DNA from: Schistocerca nitens
Lineage: Eukaryota; Arthropoda; Insecta; Orthoptera; Acrididae
Reading direction: 5' to 3'
DNA: 64,000 bases
NCBI RefSeq assembly: GCF_023898315.1
Contig: NC_064622.1
Coordinates: 80,415,387 to 80,479,386 of the forward strand
Part shown: in pieces, positions 53,965 to 63,456 of the stretch
How the letters are laid out: the number at the start of each line of letters is the position of its first letter
How positions within the stretch are numbered: the stretch's first letter is position 1
Made by a program: the position numbers and the translations under genes
Notes under the pieces: model-generated
The model's input: the letters and a program-made list of their open reading frames with translations, nothing else
Database searches by the model: none
Told to the model about the DNA's origin: nothing

Positions 53965-55880
53965 AATCGCGAGGCACAGTTATGTTGTATTGTAGCTTTA
54001 GTAAGAAAACTGGAGATAATTATTTAAGTCTTACATATTACCTTACTTATAAAGAGGTGTAACAGCTTCGTATTTCAATCTGTTTGGATAAACTCAATAA
54101 GGAAATTGGATGATCATTAATTAAGTCTTACTTGTCACCTTTCTTATAAAGAGGTGCAACAGTTGCATATTTCAAACTGTCTGCATCAATTTACTTTGTC
54201 AATGAATCATTACATATTTTATTAGGAACATTACGTTTTAGTTTAGGATAACTTTTGAGAATTATATTGAAATGTCATCGTCATCATATGAGTTTTTCGC
54301 TTGCTAAGAGTTTTATAATTCAGTTAATTTCAGTGAAGGATGTTGGGGGTACTTCTATAATGTGTAGTGACTTTTTAAATATATTCTCTTGCTTCTACAA
54401 GTGAATTATTTAATACAACATTTTCTGCTACGTTTATACAGTGGTTGTTAAAAATACTTGCTACTCTGAATTATCGTTCGCAATGTTGTCATTTAATTTA
54501 AGTGATGTAGTATCCTGTACACTGACTCGTTTTCCTGTCCTCTGTCTCGAAAAATTCTATGTAGTTTATAATCTTGCTGACTGCATTATAAATGTCTGTC
54601 ACGTTGTACACATTTCTGCACATTTTAATGACTTTCCTTAAAACATTACAGTGTCTTCTATACAATGCAAGTGACGTCACCTATCGACGTAGTCTGGCCG
54701 CTGTATAAATTTCTATTTTCCTCTGACACGAAATTTTAATCCGTTTTGTTATCCATGACTTACACGTATTCTTAACAGACGTACTGGATAACATTTTACG
54801 AATGCTACATTCAAATACTGACAAACATTTTCTGTGGTATATATTGACTCTCATGTTAGCATTTCTTTCTATGTCCGATACTACATTTTTCATCTCATTC
54901 TCAAAATATTGTAACCTGTTCTCATTAATGACTCTCACTACATTCGATGGACATGCCTCAGCAAAGTAATATGCTACATTTTTTGTTTCCATTAATTTGG
55001 CATAGTACTATGATAATCCGTTTACAGTTGGGTGCACATTAATTGATTCATCTCTGATCACTGTCTACAGAAAACTTTGTCAGAGTCTTGCTACCTTGCT
55101 CCATGAGAGTTGGGAAATTTAGCACTTAAATCATATTGAAGCAGCCAAATGATTATCCCAGTTCACTTTCCTGTCAGAATCTTTTAAGAAATATCCACTG
55201 AAATCTCCATAAACAATTAATTGTTCTTCGTGTATGGCAGGGAAGCATCTAGATTTCTCATGAATAGCTAAAGGTTTCCTAGGCAAATCTGTAGGCTGTT
55301 ACAGTTATAAGGGAAGTGTTCTGTAGTAACAACTCACAAACACTTGCTTCTGGGTTCTCATTTACACAAAAAATGCTTATATCAATATATTTGACTTCAT
55401 GTTCAACGTTTATATGTGCTGAAACTCCTCATTTTTCCATAATCACTCTACATACAAATGATGGTATTCTATAATTCTTCATGCTTAACTTTTCTATCAC
55501 TATTGTTACATGGTGTTCAGAGATTTACAGATCATATGCCACCTCAGAATCTTCCACATCTCCTACACATACAAGAACTTAATCAACCTCGTTTTCATCC
55601 CCCTAATTTTCTGGTGAAACAAACTAATTTCACTTTTCTGGAAACTGTTAAGTGTATTATGGTCCCACTGTGTTCTAATTTCCTTGAAGACTGTCTGTTC
55701 ATAACATGGCTCTAACCTAAAAAGTGTCCCACTCTGACTCCAGGAAGAAAAGGGATTTTGCCTTATGTGTTTGTAGCCTCTTACACTTTCTGCAAGATGA
55801 TCAGCTGATTTCTCCTTCCCCCTCCTATTCAGGTGCAGGCATGATTTGTGTTCCCCATCTCCCAATTGCAGCAACAGGAA
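53965..55880 (-). mobile_element. Jockey/CR1-group LINE, endonuclease to start of RT, decayed
   Basis: Minus-strand pieces from right to left: FHQKIRGMKTRLIKFLY near 55610 (endonuclease start, usual form QNIRGL..K), a GDFN-like trace near 55210 (YGDFSGYFLKDSDRKVN), YYFAEACPSNVVRVINENRL near 54960, STSVKNTCKSWITKRIKISC near 54740 (pre-RT linker, usual form SWITKGI), and ATVAPLYKKGDK near 54150 (first RT box). It ends before the catalytic boxes. Part of the RT start is duplicated in tandem. The copy is old. The LINE at 52768-53951 inserted at its left edge. Confidence 0.6.
54010..54183. repeat. Diverged tandem repeat, period 97 bp
   Basis: Two units, the best-matched parts at 54024-54086 and 54121-54183, share TTAAGTCTTAC, CTTATAAAGAGGTG and AACAG..T.CATATTTCAA. 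On the minus strand both encode the VAPLYKKGDK box region of the LINE, so one RT box has been duplicated. Confidence 0.75.
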
Positions 55881-58480
55881 CAGAACAGGTATGAGACTTC
55901 GTTTCAGTTTAAAGCAATCAAATCAACTCTTTGTATGCGCACGAGGGTGTGCTGTTGCTGCGCCTATCCTCCACGTTAACTTTAATACTATAAGTTTCTA
56001 GCCGAGTTGTTTTCCGGTCCTCCTACTATAGTACCTAAACTTCACTGTGAAACAAACATTTCTCCTACTCTTGGAAAATGTAGAATTTATTTGTTAATAG
56101 AGATGAATATGGAAACGGTAACGTAAGGCTGAACTTTGACTATGTAAGTCACGAGAAAGGGCAATAAGTTTAAGAAGAAGGTCATAAGAAGATCAAAAAC
56201 CATACAAATAGCTTTAAATAACGTGGGGCAGGTGCGGCGACGAATCTGGGTTGTCACAGGTTGGTAATGACATACAACGATAACGTGATACTTTAGTATA
56301 AAATTGCCGTGATGAAATGGACACCGGGACTGATGACCATAGATGTTAAGTCCCATAGTGCTCAGAGCCTTTTTTGAAATGGACACCACTGGGACTTGCA
56401 AATCTGAAGTGTGAGTAACATGGTATTCCATGACATATTTTTGAAAGAGACTGCTGATTACGTGAACATAACGTCAAAGAGAGTGTCTGAAAATAGCCCT
56501 TATGTTGGACATGTTCAATAATTAGGAAGCTTGTGATAAACGAAATTGTTGCCTGTAACATGTGAGTGGAAAAGTATTTTGGTTTCCATATTTAATACTT
56601 AGAGACCAGAAACATTAACAAATTGAGATTTTGAGGACTCAAATCTGTGCGCGGAGTATACTCGACAATTTAAAAATAATAACAAGTACAAATATGTGTG
56701 AAATCGTCGCCGGAATTCGAACCTCACACTCTAATTTTTAAACCTGTGGGTGAATGTTGAGTGGCAGGACGCTTTGGATCTTTCCGCGAAAGTCTGTACT
56801 TACAAGCTGTACAGTTATCAATTTTTTGCGTGAAATACTGTCGCCACGACTCGAAATCTTGACTTCTTGATCATAGACTCCTGCAAGACAGTGAGCTTTG
56901 AGTTCCTACAGTGTGAGGGTAAAGGGAGAGGAAAGAATACGACAATCAATATTGTGGTTTGTAACATTTAGAATATAAATCTAGTCGTCAGTTTGCAAGC
57001 GTGAAATTCTGCGTTGATCGTGATTTATATGCTAAAGAGATGCTAACGCTTTTCTGAAAATGTAATGGTAAATTACAGGTTTCATTGCTTTTTGACGATA
57101 GCTCAAATAACATAATCCGAATGCCTCAAAGAGACGTAAGTAATTAGTGTTGTATATTAGGAAATAGTTAACTTTCAGTACTTTGTCATGCTCAGTTAGT
57201 GTTATTTTATCATAAATTTCCTCTCAGTTTACTTAAACCTCCTGTTATCCCACACCTGAAAACAGTTCTTCTCACTTATAAACGTCGTTTTTCACTTCTG
57301 AAAAGATATGTTTAATGTTAAAGTGTGATAAGTGAAGTTTTCTTTGCTCAACCCTTCACAATTTTCTCACTTTTCTTTCATCCATTATGGTCTAGACTTT
57401 CGCTTTGTGTTAATTTTGCTCCCCAGGAAACAAAACTCCTAGCTTTATATTTCAATCTTACCATGCCTGTATTTCCTTTTTTCATTGATTAACTCATGTA
57501 TCTCGTTAGGTATCAATGACTCGTGTACTTCTCTTTCTTTGTACCTGTGGTTTGTTGTCTATTATTCATTATTTCCTTTGTGTACATTCCAGATGTTTTC
57601 TACCAAACCAATTTTTATATATTTTATACTTTGCTAACTGGACATTGCCTCAAAGAATAGCGACATCTTCTCGTTGTATTGACTATTTCAAATATTTCGG
57701 TTGATCGTGTACGAAAAATTTCAACTCCAGCTCTTCTAATACAGTACAAGTATCATGTTGTTAAGCTACTAGTCTGAAAATGCCCAAGTTCCAAGTACCG
57801 ACCCCAACCTCCAATTTCTTGCAACTCTGATAACTTCATTGAAGTGTGATGAATACTACTACGATTCCTTATAAATCATGCGCTGTGTATTTAATGGTAG
57901 CATCTAGATGGTGTATCTATAGCACAAAAAAGAGTTTTTTTTTAATTTTGCCAACATATAGGACTACTTATCTAATGGTGATTGTGAATTTCTCTTCTAA
58001 GGTAGTAATATTCCTTAAAATTGAGTTTTGTTTCTTCTTCTACTTAAAAGAGATGAAGCCCTACAATAACGCCAAAAGTCCCCCACTCCTCCTTTATCTA
58101 ATACACCAGTTTACGAGTGCCTTGTATTCTGAGAGTAATGTCATCTAACAAAAACAATTATGCCCAGTCAGATGGCGTGAAAACAGTTTGTCGCATCGTT
58201 TTTACAAAAAATAGTCTGCATGCGCAGTGTATTTTCTGTAACGGTACATAATAACTAGCATAATGTTTCACTAACATCCCGCGCAGTTCACTAAGTGGTT
58301 CACTTTGAACTAAGAAAGTATAACTATCCAACTCGCAACCATTTTAAATATTTTTCGATATCTTTGACTAGTAAAATCGTTTCATACATAATGAGAACAG
58401 AAAACATGGGTAGAGAGAAAGAAGATACAACACAGAATATACCGAGGGAACTGTGAAAAACATTTACAGCCACCAGCGAT
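55881..58480. other. Upstream flank of the host gene; two small repeat scraps
   Basis: Most of this is unrecognised. A 49-bp SINE piece lies at 56326-56374. Near 57400-57470 the minus strand reads EFCFLGSKINTKRKS, a trace of the RTE motif EFCYLGSKITDDGRS. No exon is supported; the frames at 57846-58148 and 58487-58786 lack coding evidence apart from the exon described below. Confidence 0.4.
56326..56374 (+). mobile_element. Very short SINE family 1 tail insertion (49 bp)
   Basis: A perfect 13-bp TSD, TGAAATGGACACC, lies at 56313-56325 and 56375-56387. It encloses only the last 49 bp of the tail (GGGACTGATGACCATAGATG to CAGAGCCTTTTT). The GACCATAGATG form equals the variant tail at 31228-31373. 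Confidence 0.9.
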
Positions 58481-58644
58481 GTCTTAGTGAAGCAACAGCT
58501 AATGTCAAAATACGTAACGGCCCGACATTACCTTGTGGAGCGTTATCTTGGGGCATCATTAATAGCCTCGACTTGCAGCTGGTGTTTTCCACTAAACGGG
58601 ACGGATGAAACCCGGTCGTTGACAGTGAGTGAGGAAACGCCTAG

Positions 58645-58652
58645 TATAAAAG
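58645..58652 (+). promoter_or_regulatory. TATA box of the host gene
   Basis: TATAAAAG stands 55 bp before the ATG. The expected start of transcription is about 25-32 bp downstream, near the GAGAGACAGACACTGG stretch at 58670-58685. This gives a 5' untranslated leader of only about 20-30 bases, common for small secreted insect proteins. Confidence 0.75.
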
Positions 58653-58699
58653 GATCGGCTGCAGACGCGAGAGACAGACACTGGCAGCAGCCTCCAGAC

Positions 58700-58763
58700 A
58701 TGAAGCTCTCAGCAAGCGTCCTTCTGCTGATCGTCGCGGCGGGTTTGGCCCACGCCGAGGAAG
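58700..58763 (+). CDS. First coding exon of a secreted host protein
   Basis: The ATG at 58700 opens MKLSASVLLLIVAAGLAHA followed by EE, a textbook signal peptide: Lys at position 2-3, a hydrophobic core LLLIVAAG and an AHA cleavage site. The exon ends after the first base of a codon at 58763, where the consensus donor G|GTAAGC begins, so the intron is phase 1. A TATA box stands 55 bp upstream. In this ATG's frame the next in-frame stop after the donor is reached soon, which supports splicing. This architecture is common in insect secreted proteins such as binding proteins, cuticle proteins and immune peptides. The exon is too short to say which. The remaining exons are not visible in the following 5 kb. 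Confidence 0.75.
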
Positions 58764-59219
58764 GTAAGCTTTCGCTGTCTACATAACCAGACTGTTAATG
58801 GAAATCTATGCTAATTAGGGTACTTCTCTTTATGTATCTCCTTGCTTCGTAGTCACAGCGAATAATGCGTAGGAAACTGTTGCTTTAATAAAGTCAGCAA
58901 TTGTTTAACGGTGAGGAATCACTTACTCTGCAGCCGTGTGTGTCATCACACCATCCTCGTACCGCCTCGTTAGGACTTTTTCATGCATTACAACCTTGTG
59001 ATATACAAATCCATATCCGCATGGCTTTTGACATCATGCGGAGCTTTCTTATCTCTGGGAATTCAGCAAAGATTCCAAAATGCCGGGTTATTATATCTAG
59101 CCCAGCTTCATTTACGTTTCATTGCAGTCGACTCTGGTTCAAATGGCTCTGAGCACTATGGGACTTAACTTCTTTGGTCAGCAGTCCCCTAGAACTTGTT
59201 GTTGTTTTTGTTGTGGTCT

Positions 59220-61232
59220 TCAGTCCTGAGACTGGTTTGATGCAGCTCTCCATGCTACTCTATCCTGTGCAAGCTTCTTCATCTCCCAGTACCTACTGCA
59301 ACCTACATCCTTCTGAATCTGCTTAGTGTATTCATCTCTTGGTCTCCCTCTACGATTTTTACCCTCCACGCTGCCCTCCAATGCTAAATTTGTGATCCCT
59401 TGATGCCTCAAAACATGTCCTACCAACCGATCCCTTCTTCTAGTCAAGTTGTGCCACAAACTTCTCTTCTCCCCAATCCTATTCAATACCTCCTCATTAG
59501 TTACGTGATCTACCCACCTTATCTTCAGCATTCTTCTGTAGCACCACATTTCGAAAGCTTCTATTCTCTTCTTGTCCAAACTGCTTATCGTCCATGTTTC
59601 ACTTCCATACATGGCTACACTCCAAACAAATACTTTCAGAAACGACTTCCTGGCACTTAAATCTATACTCGATGTTAACAAATTTCTCTTCTTCAGAAAC
59701 GATTTCCTTGCTATTGCCAATCTACATTTTATATCCTCTCTACTTCGACCATCATCATTTATTTTACTCCCTAAATAGCAAAACTCCTTTACTACTTTAA
59801 GTGTCTCATTTCCTAATCTAATCCCCTCAGCATCACCCGATTTAATTTGACTACATTCCATTATCCTCGTTTTGGTTTTGTTGATGTTCATTTTATATCC
59901 TCCTTTCAAGACACTGTCCATTCCGTTCAACTGCTCTTCCAAGTCCTTTGCTGTCTCTGACAGAATTACAATGTCATCGGCGAACCTCAAAGTTTTTACT
60001 TCTTCTCCATGAATTTTAATACCTACTCCGATTTTTTCTTTTGTTTCCTTTACTGCTTGTTCAATATACAGATTGAAGATCATCGGGGAGAGGTTACAGC
60101 CCTGTCTCACTCCTTTCCCAACCACTGCTTCCCTTTCATGCCCCTCGACTCTTATAACTGCCATCTGGTTTCTGTACAAATTGTAAATAGCCTTTCGCTC
60201 CCTGTATTTTACCCCTGCCACCTTCAGAATTTGAAAGAGAGTATTCCAGTTAACGTTGTCAAAAGCTTTCTCTAAGTCTACAAATGCTAGAAACGTAGGT
60301 TTGCCTTTCCTTAATCTTTCTTCTAAGATAAGTCGGAAGGTTAGTATTGCCTCACGTGTTCCAACATTTCTACGGAATCCAAACTGATCTTCCCCGAGGT
60401 CTGCTTCTACCAGTTTTTCCATTCGTCTGTAAAGAATTCGCGTTAGTATTTTGCAGCTGTGACTTATTAAACTGATAGTTCGGTAATTTTCACATCTGTC
60501 AACACCTGCTTTCTTTGGGATTGGAATTATTATATTCTTCTTGAAGTCTGTGGGTATTTCGCCTGTCTCATACATCTTGCTCACCAGATGGTAGAGTTTT
60601 GTCATGACTGGTTCTCCCAAGGCCATCAGTAGTTCTAATGGAATGTTGTCTACTCCCGGGGCCTTGTTTCGACTCAGGTCTTTCAGTGCTCTGTAAAACT
60701 CTTCACGCAGTATCTTATCTCCCATTTCATCTTCATCTACATCCTCTTCCATTTCCATAATATTGTCCTCAAGTACATCGCCCTTGTATAAACCCTCTAT
60801 ATACTCCTTCCACCTTTCTGCCTTCCCTTCTTTGCTTAGAACTGGGTTGCCATCTGAGCTCTTGATATTCATAGAAGTTGTTCTCTTCTCTCCAAAGGTC
60901 TCTTTAATTTTCCTGTAGGCAGTATCTATCTTACCCCTAGTGAGACAAGCCTCTACATCCTTACATTTGTCCTCTAGCCATCCCTGCTTAGCTATTTTGC
61001 ACTTCCTGTCGATCTCATTTTTTAGACGTTTGTATTCCTTTTTGCCTGCTTCATTTACTGCATTTTTATATTTTCTCCTTTCATCAATTAAATTCAATAT
61101 TTCTTCTGTTACCCAAGGATTTCTATTAGCCCTCGTCTTTTTACCTACTTGATCATCTGCTTCCTTCACTACTTCATCCCACAGAGCTACCCATTCTTCA
61201 TCTACTGTATTTCTTTCCCCTATTCCTGTCAA
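59220..61232 (-). CDS. RTE reverse transcriptase, open 670 aa
   Basis: The protein reverse-transcribes LINE RNA on a nicked target. A linker (residues about 30-150; ERRKYKNAVNEAGKKEYKRL) is followed by RT boxes: FYRALKDLSRNKAPGVDNIP (179-198), IPIPKKAGVDRCENYRTISL (236-255), FGFRRNVGTREAI (284-296), FLAFVDLEKAFDNVNW (314-329) with the first catalytic Asp, GVRQGCNLSPMIFNLYIEQA (374-393), and LRFADDIVIL (415-424) with the Asp pair. The C-terminal part (YGSETWTISSLDKKRIEAFE onward) ends SNQSQD. The frame is open throughout. The ATG at 61232 is not the natural start, because the endonuclease lies upstream in another frame after a one-base change. Confidence 0.93.
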   Translation of the reverse strand: MTGIGERNTVDEEWVALWDEVVKEADDQVGKKTRANRNPWVTEEILNLIDERRKYKNAVNEAGKKEYKRLKNEIDRKCKIAKQGWLEDKCKDVEACLTRGKIDTAYRKIKETFGEKRTTSMNIKSSDGNPVLSKEGKAERWKEYIEGLYKGDVLEDNIMEMEEDVDEDEMGDKILREEFYRALKDLSRNKAPGVDNIPLELLMALGEPVMTKLYHLVSKMYETGEIPTDFKKNIIIPIPKKAGVDRCENYRTISLISHSCKILTRILYRRMEKLVEADLGEDQFGFRRNVGTREAILTFRLILEERLRKGKPTFLAFVDLEKAFDNVNWNTLFQILKVAGVKYRERKAIYNLYRNQMAVIRVEGHEREAVVGKGVRQGCNLSPMIFNLYIEQAVKETKEKIGVGIKIHGEEVKTLRFADDIVILSETAKDLEEQLNGMDSVLKGGYKMNINKTKTRIMECSQIKSGDAEGIRLGNETLKVVKEFCYLGSKINDDGRSREDIKCRLAIARKSFLKKRNLLTSSIDLSARKSFLKVFVWSVAMYGSETWTISSLDKKRIEAFEMWCYRRMLKIRWVDHVTNEEVLNRIGEKRSLWHNLTRRRDRLVGHVLRHQGITNLALEGSVEGKNRRGRPRDEYTKQIQKDVGCSRYWEMKKLAQDRVAWRAASNQSQD

Positions 61233-61284
61233 TTGTTCCCTTATGCTCTTCCTGAAACTCTCTACAACATCTGGTTTTTTCAGT

Positions 61285-62184
61285 TTATCCAGGTCCCATC
61301 TCCTTAAATTCCCACCTTTTTTGCAGCTTCTTCAGTTTCAATCTGCAGTTCATAACCAGTAGATTGTGGTCAGAAACCACATCTGCCCCTGGAAATGTCT
61401 TACAATTTAAAACCTGGTTCCTAAATCTCTGTCTTACCATTATATAATCTATCTGATACCATTTAGTATCTCCAGGATTCTTCCAGGTATACAACCTTCC
61501 TTTATGATTCTTGAACCAAGTGTTAGCTATGATTAAGTTATGCTCTGTGCAAAATTCTACAAGGCGGCTTCCTCTTTCATTTCTTCCCCCCAATCCATAT
61601 TCACCTACTATGTTTCCTTCTCTCCCTTTTCCTACTGACGAATTCCAGTCACCCATGACTATTAAATTTTCCTCTCCCTTCACTACCTGAATAATTTCTT
61701 TTATCTCGTCGAACATTTCATCAATTTCTTCATCATCTGCAGAGCTAGTTGGCACATAAACTTGTACTACTGTGGTAGTCGTGGGCTTCGTGTCTATCTT
61801 GGCCACAATAATGCGCTCACTATGCTGTTTGTAGTAACTAACCCGCACTCCTATTTTTTTATTCATTATTAAACCTACTCCTGCATTACTTCTATTTGAT
61901 TTTGTATTTATATCCCTGTATTCACCTGACCAAAAGTCTTGTTCCTCCTGCCACCGAACTTCACTAATTCCCACTATATCTAACTTTAACCTATCCATTT
62001 CCCTTTCTAAATTTTCTAACCTACCTGCCCGATCAAGGGATCTGACATTCCACGCTCCGATCCGTAGAACGCCAGTTTTCTTTCTCCTGATTACGACGTG
62101 CTCCTGAGTAGTCCCCGCCCCGAGATCCGAATGGTGGACTATTTTACATCCGGAATATTTTACCCAAGAGGACGCCATCATCAT
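61285..62184 (-). CDS. RTE endonuclease, open 299 aa
   Basis: This is an APE-type endonuclease domain that nicks target DNA. Motifs: LRIGAWNVRSLDRAG (residues 40-54; Asn), DIVGISEVRWQEEQ (69-82; catalytic Glu), YVPTSS (143-148), IVMGDWNSSVGKG (175-187; Asp and Asn), WYQIDYIMV (242-250) and SDHNLLVMN (271-279; Asp-His). It starts MMMASSWVKYSG at 62184, the same place as in the 34583 copy. At LKKLQK the sequence has one A more than the form in the 34 kb copy, and the frame then ends at WEFKEMGPG. In the family the endonuclease and RT are one protein, so this single change separates them. Confidence 0.93.
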   Translation of the reverse strand: MMMASSWVKYSGCKIVHHSDLGAGTTQEHVVIRRKKTGVLRIGAWNVRSLDRAGRLENLEREMDRLKLDIVGISEVRWQEEQDFWSGEYRDINTKSNRSNAGVGLIMNKKIGVRVSYYKQHSERIIVAKIDTKPTTTTVVQVYVPTSSADDEEIDEMFDEIKEIIQVVKGEENLIVMGDWNSSVGKGREGNIVGEYGLGGRNERGSRLVEFCTEHNLIIANTWFKNHKGRLYTWKNPGDTKWYQIDYIMVRQRFRNQVLNCKTFPGADVVSDHNLLVMNCRLKLKKLQKRWEFKEMGPG

Positions 62185-62497
62185 TTAATCATACAGTAAA
62201 GCTGCATGTCCTCGGGAAAAATTACGGCTGTAATTTCCCCTTGCTTTCAGCCGTTCGCAGTACCAGCACAGCAAGGCCGTTTTGGTTAATGTTACAAGGC
62301 CAGATGAGTCAATCATCCAGACTGTTGCCCCTGCAACTACTGAAAAGGATGCTGCCCCTCTTCGGGAACCACATGTTTGTCTGGCCTCTCAACAGATACC
62401 CCTCCGTTGTGGTTGCAGCTACGGTACGGCCATCAGTATCGCTGAGGCACGCAAGCCTCCCCACCAATGGCAAGGTCCATGGTTCATGGGGGGGGGG
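62185..62497 (-). promoter_or_regulatory. RTE 5' leader, conserved between copies
   Basis: About 310 bp precede the endonuclease start. The 34271-34582 leader matches it base for base with scattered changes, from the C run and CCATGGACCTTGCC through GGTGGGGAGGCTTGCGTGCC and TATCTGTTGAGAGGCCAGAC to GGGCATGCAGCTTTACTGTA. Such leaders carry internal promoters in this kind of LINE. The GC-rich first 60 bp can form stems. No protein is supported in it. Confidence 0.6.
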
Positions 62498-63456
62498 CTA
62501 GAACTTAGAACTACTTAAACCTAACCAACCTAAGGACATCACACACATCCATGCCGGAGGCAGGATTCGAACCTGCGACCGTAGCGGTAGCGCGGGTCCA
62601 GACTCTAGCGCCTAGATCCGCTCGGCCACTCCGGCCGGCTGGCTCTAGTCTGTTCCCTGATTCACTTCTTCATTTCGTTTCAAGCATTTCTCCAATTCTC
62701 GTTGAGACACGCTAAGTTTCTGAATTTTTATCGCCAATAGAATGCGCGGCTCACTAACAAAGTTCAAATCTAGGATCACACTCTGTTTGATGCTATGCTG
62801 CAGTCTGGCCAGTTACTTTTCGCATTGTATACGCAGAAAAGTAAACCAGAATTCCCCTGGGGCTGTTGAGGGATACTTTCTGAGTTTACCGGTACAAGGA
62901 ACTCACAATATCCCGCGTCTCGTTATTGGGTAGTTTCGTTTCGTTTGATTTCTGGCTCCAGTTAGCTTTGTAACTGTACTGCACTGAAAGCGTTGCTCAA
63001 TTGTGTAAATATCGACAGTATTAAAGGTGGACGTACCGGCTGTTAGGTAGGTGGTCATAATGTTATCGCTGATCACTGTACTCGCACGCATATTTGAGGA
63101 TTATTTCATTATTTAGTATTGTGTCTTACACGTTTTTGGTATTATATACTACAGGCTTCTTCACTGTTCTAAAGATATTTTCAGGGAATCCAGGGTGATA
63201 GTGGGAACGGAACGAACAGATCATAGTTACGTTATTACTATGTTACGAGTCGCCGGAGTCTCTGGGTGCCACATACGTTACAGCTCAAAAGGTACCAGTG
63301 AACGGCTTCTGAAAGTTTCTCAGTGTAGTCCTGGTTCGCACTGATGAACAGTTGGCCAGTATGCACCACGCGTCCAGGTTCACTGAATGCATTGGCAGAG
63401 TGGCAGAACTATGCTATGCTCAGGTTTCCCGCAGCGGTGAGAACCACATCGAAGTA

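Larger units (their letters stand above)
59198..62497 (-). mobile_element. RTE-clade LINE, essentially full length (3.3 kb)
   Basis: A perfect 9-bp TSD, CTAGAACTT, lies at 59189-59197 and 62498-62506. The 3' end at 59198 is a GTTGTTGTTTTTGTTG run, the complement of the (CAA)n tail. The 5' end at 62497 is a run of C followed by ATGAACCATGGACCTTGCC. Endonuclease and RT occupy two long frames separated by one frame shift. It is the best RTE copy in the window and the reference for the fragments at 9249, 20564 and 34271. It lies antisense to the host gene in the intron. Confidence 0.95.
59134..62639 (-). mobile_element. SINE family 1, minus copy, split by an RTE LINE
   Basis: The tail part lies at 59134-59197 and the head part at 62498-62639. 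In reverse complement the head is GCCGGCCGGAGTGGCCGAGC and the B box GGTTCGAATCC. The 9 bp CTAGAACTT at 59189-59197 is repeated at 62498-62506 because the RTE duplicated it on insertion. I see no clear TSD of the SINE itself. Confidence 0.92.

Noticed and set aside
58487-58786. 99-codon frame running through the host promoter and exon
   Set aside because: Its N-terminal two thirds would be promoter and leader upstream of the TATA box. The signal-peptide ATG at 58700 and the donor at 58764 explain the coding part.
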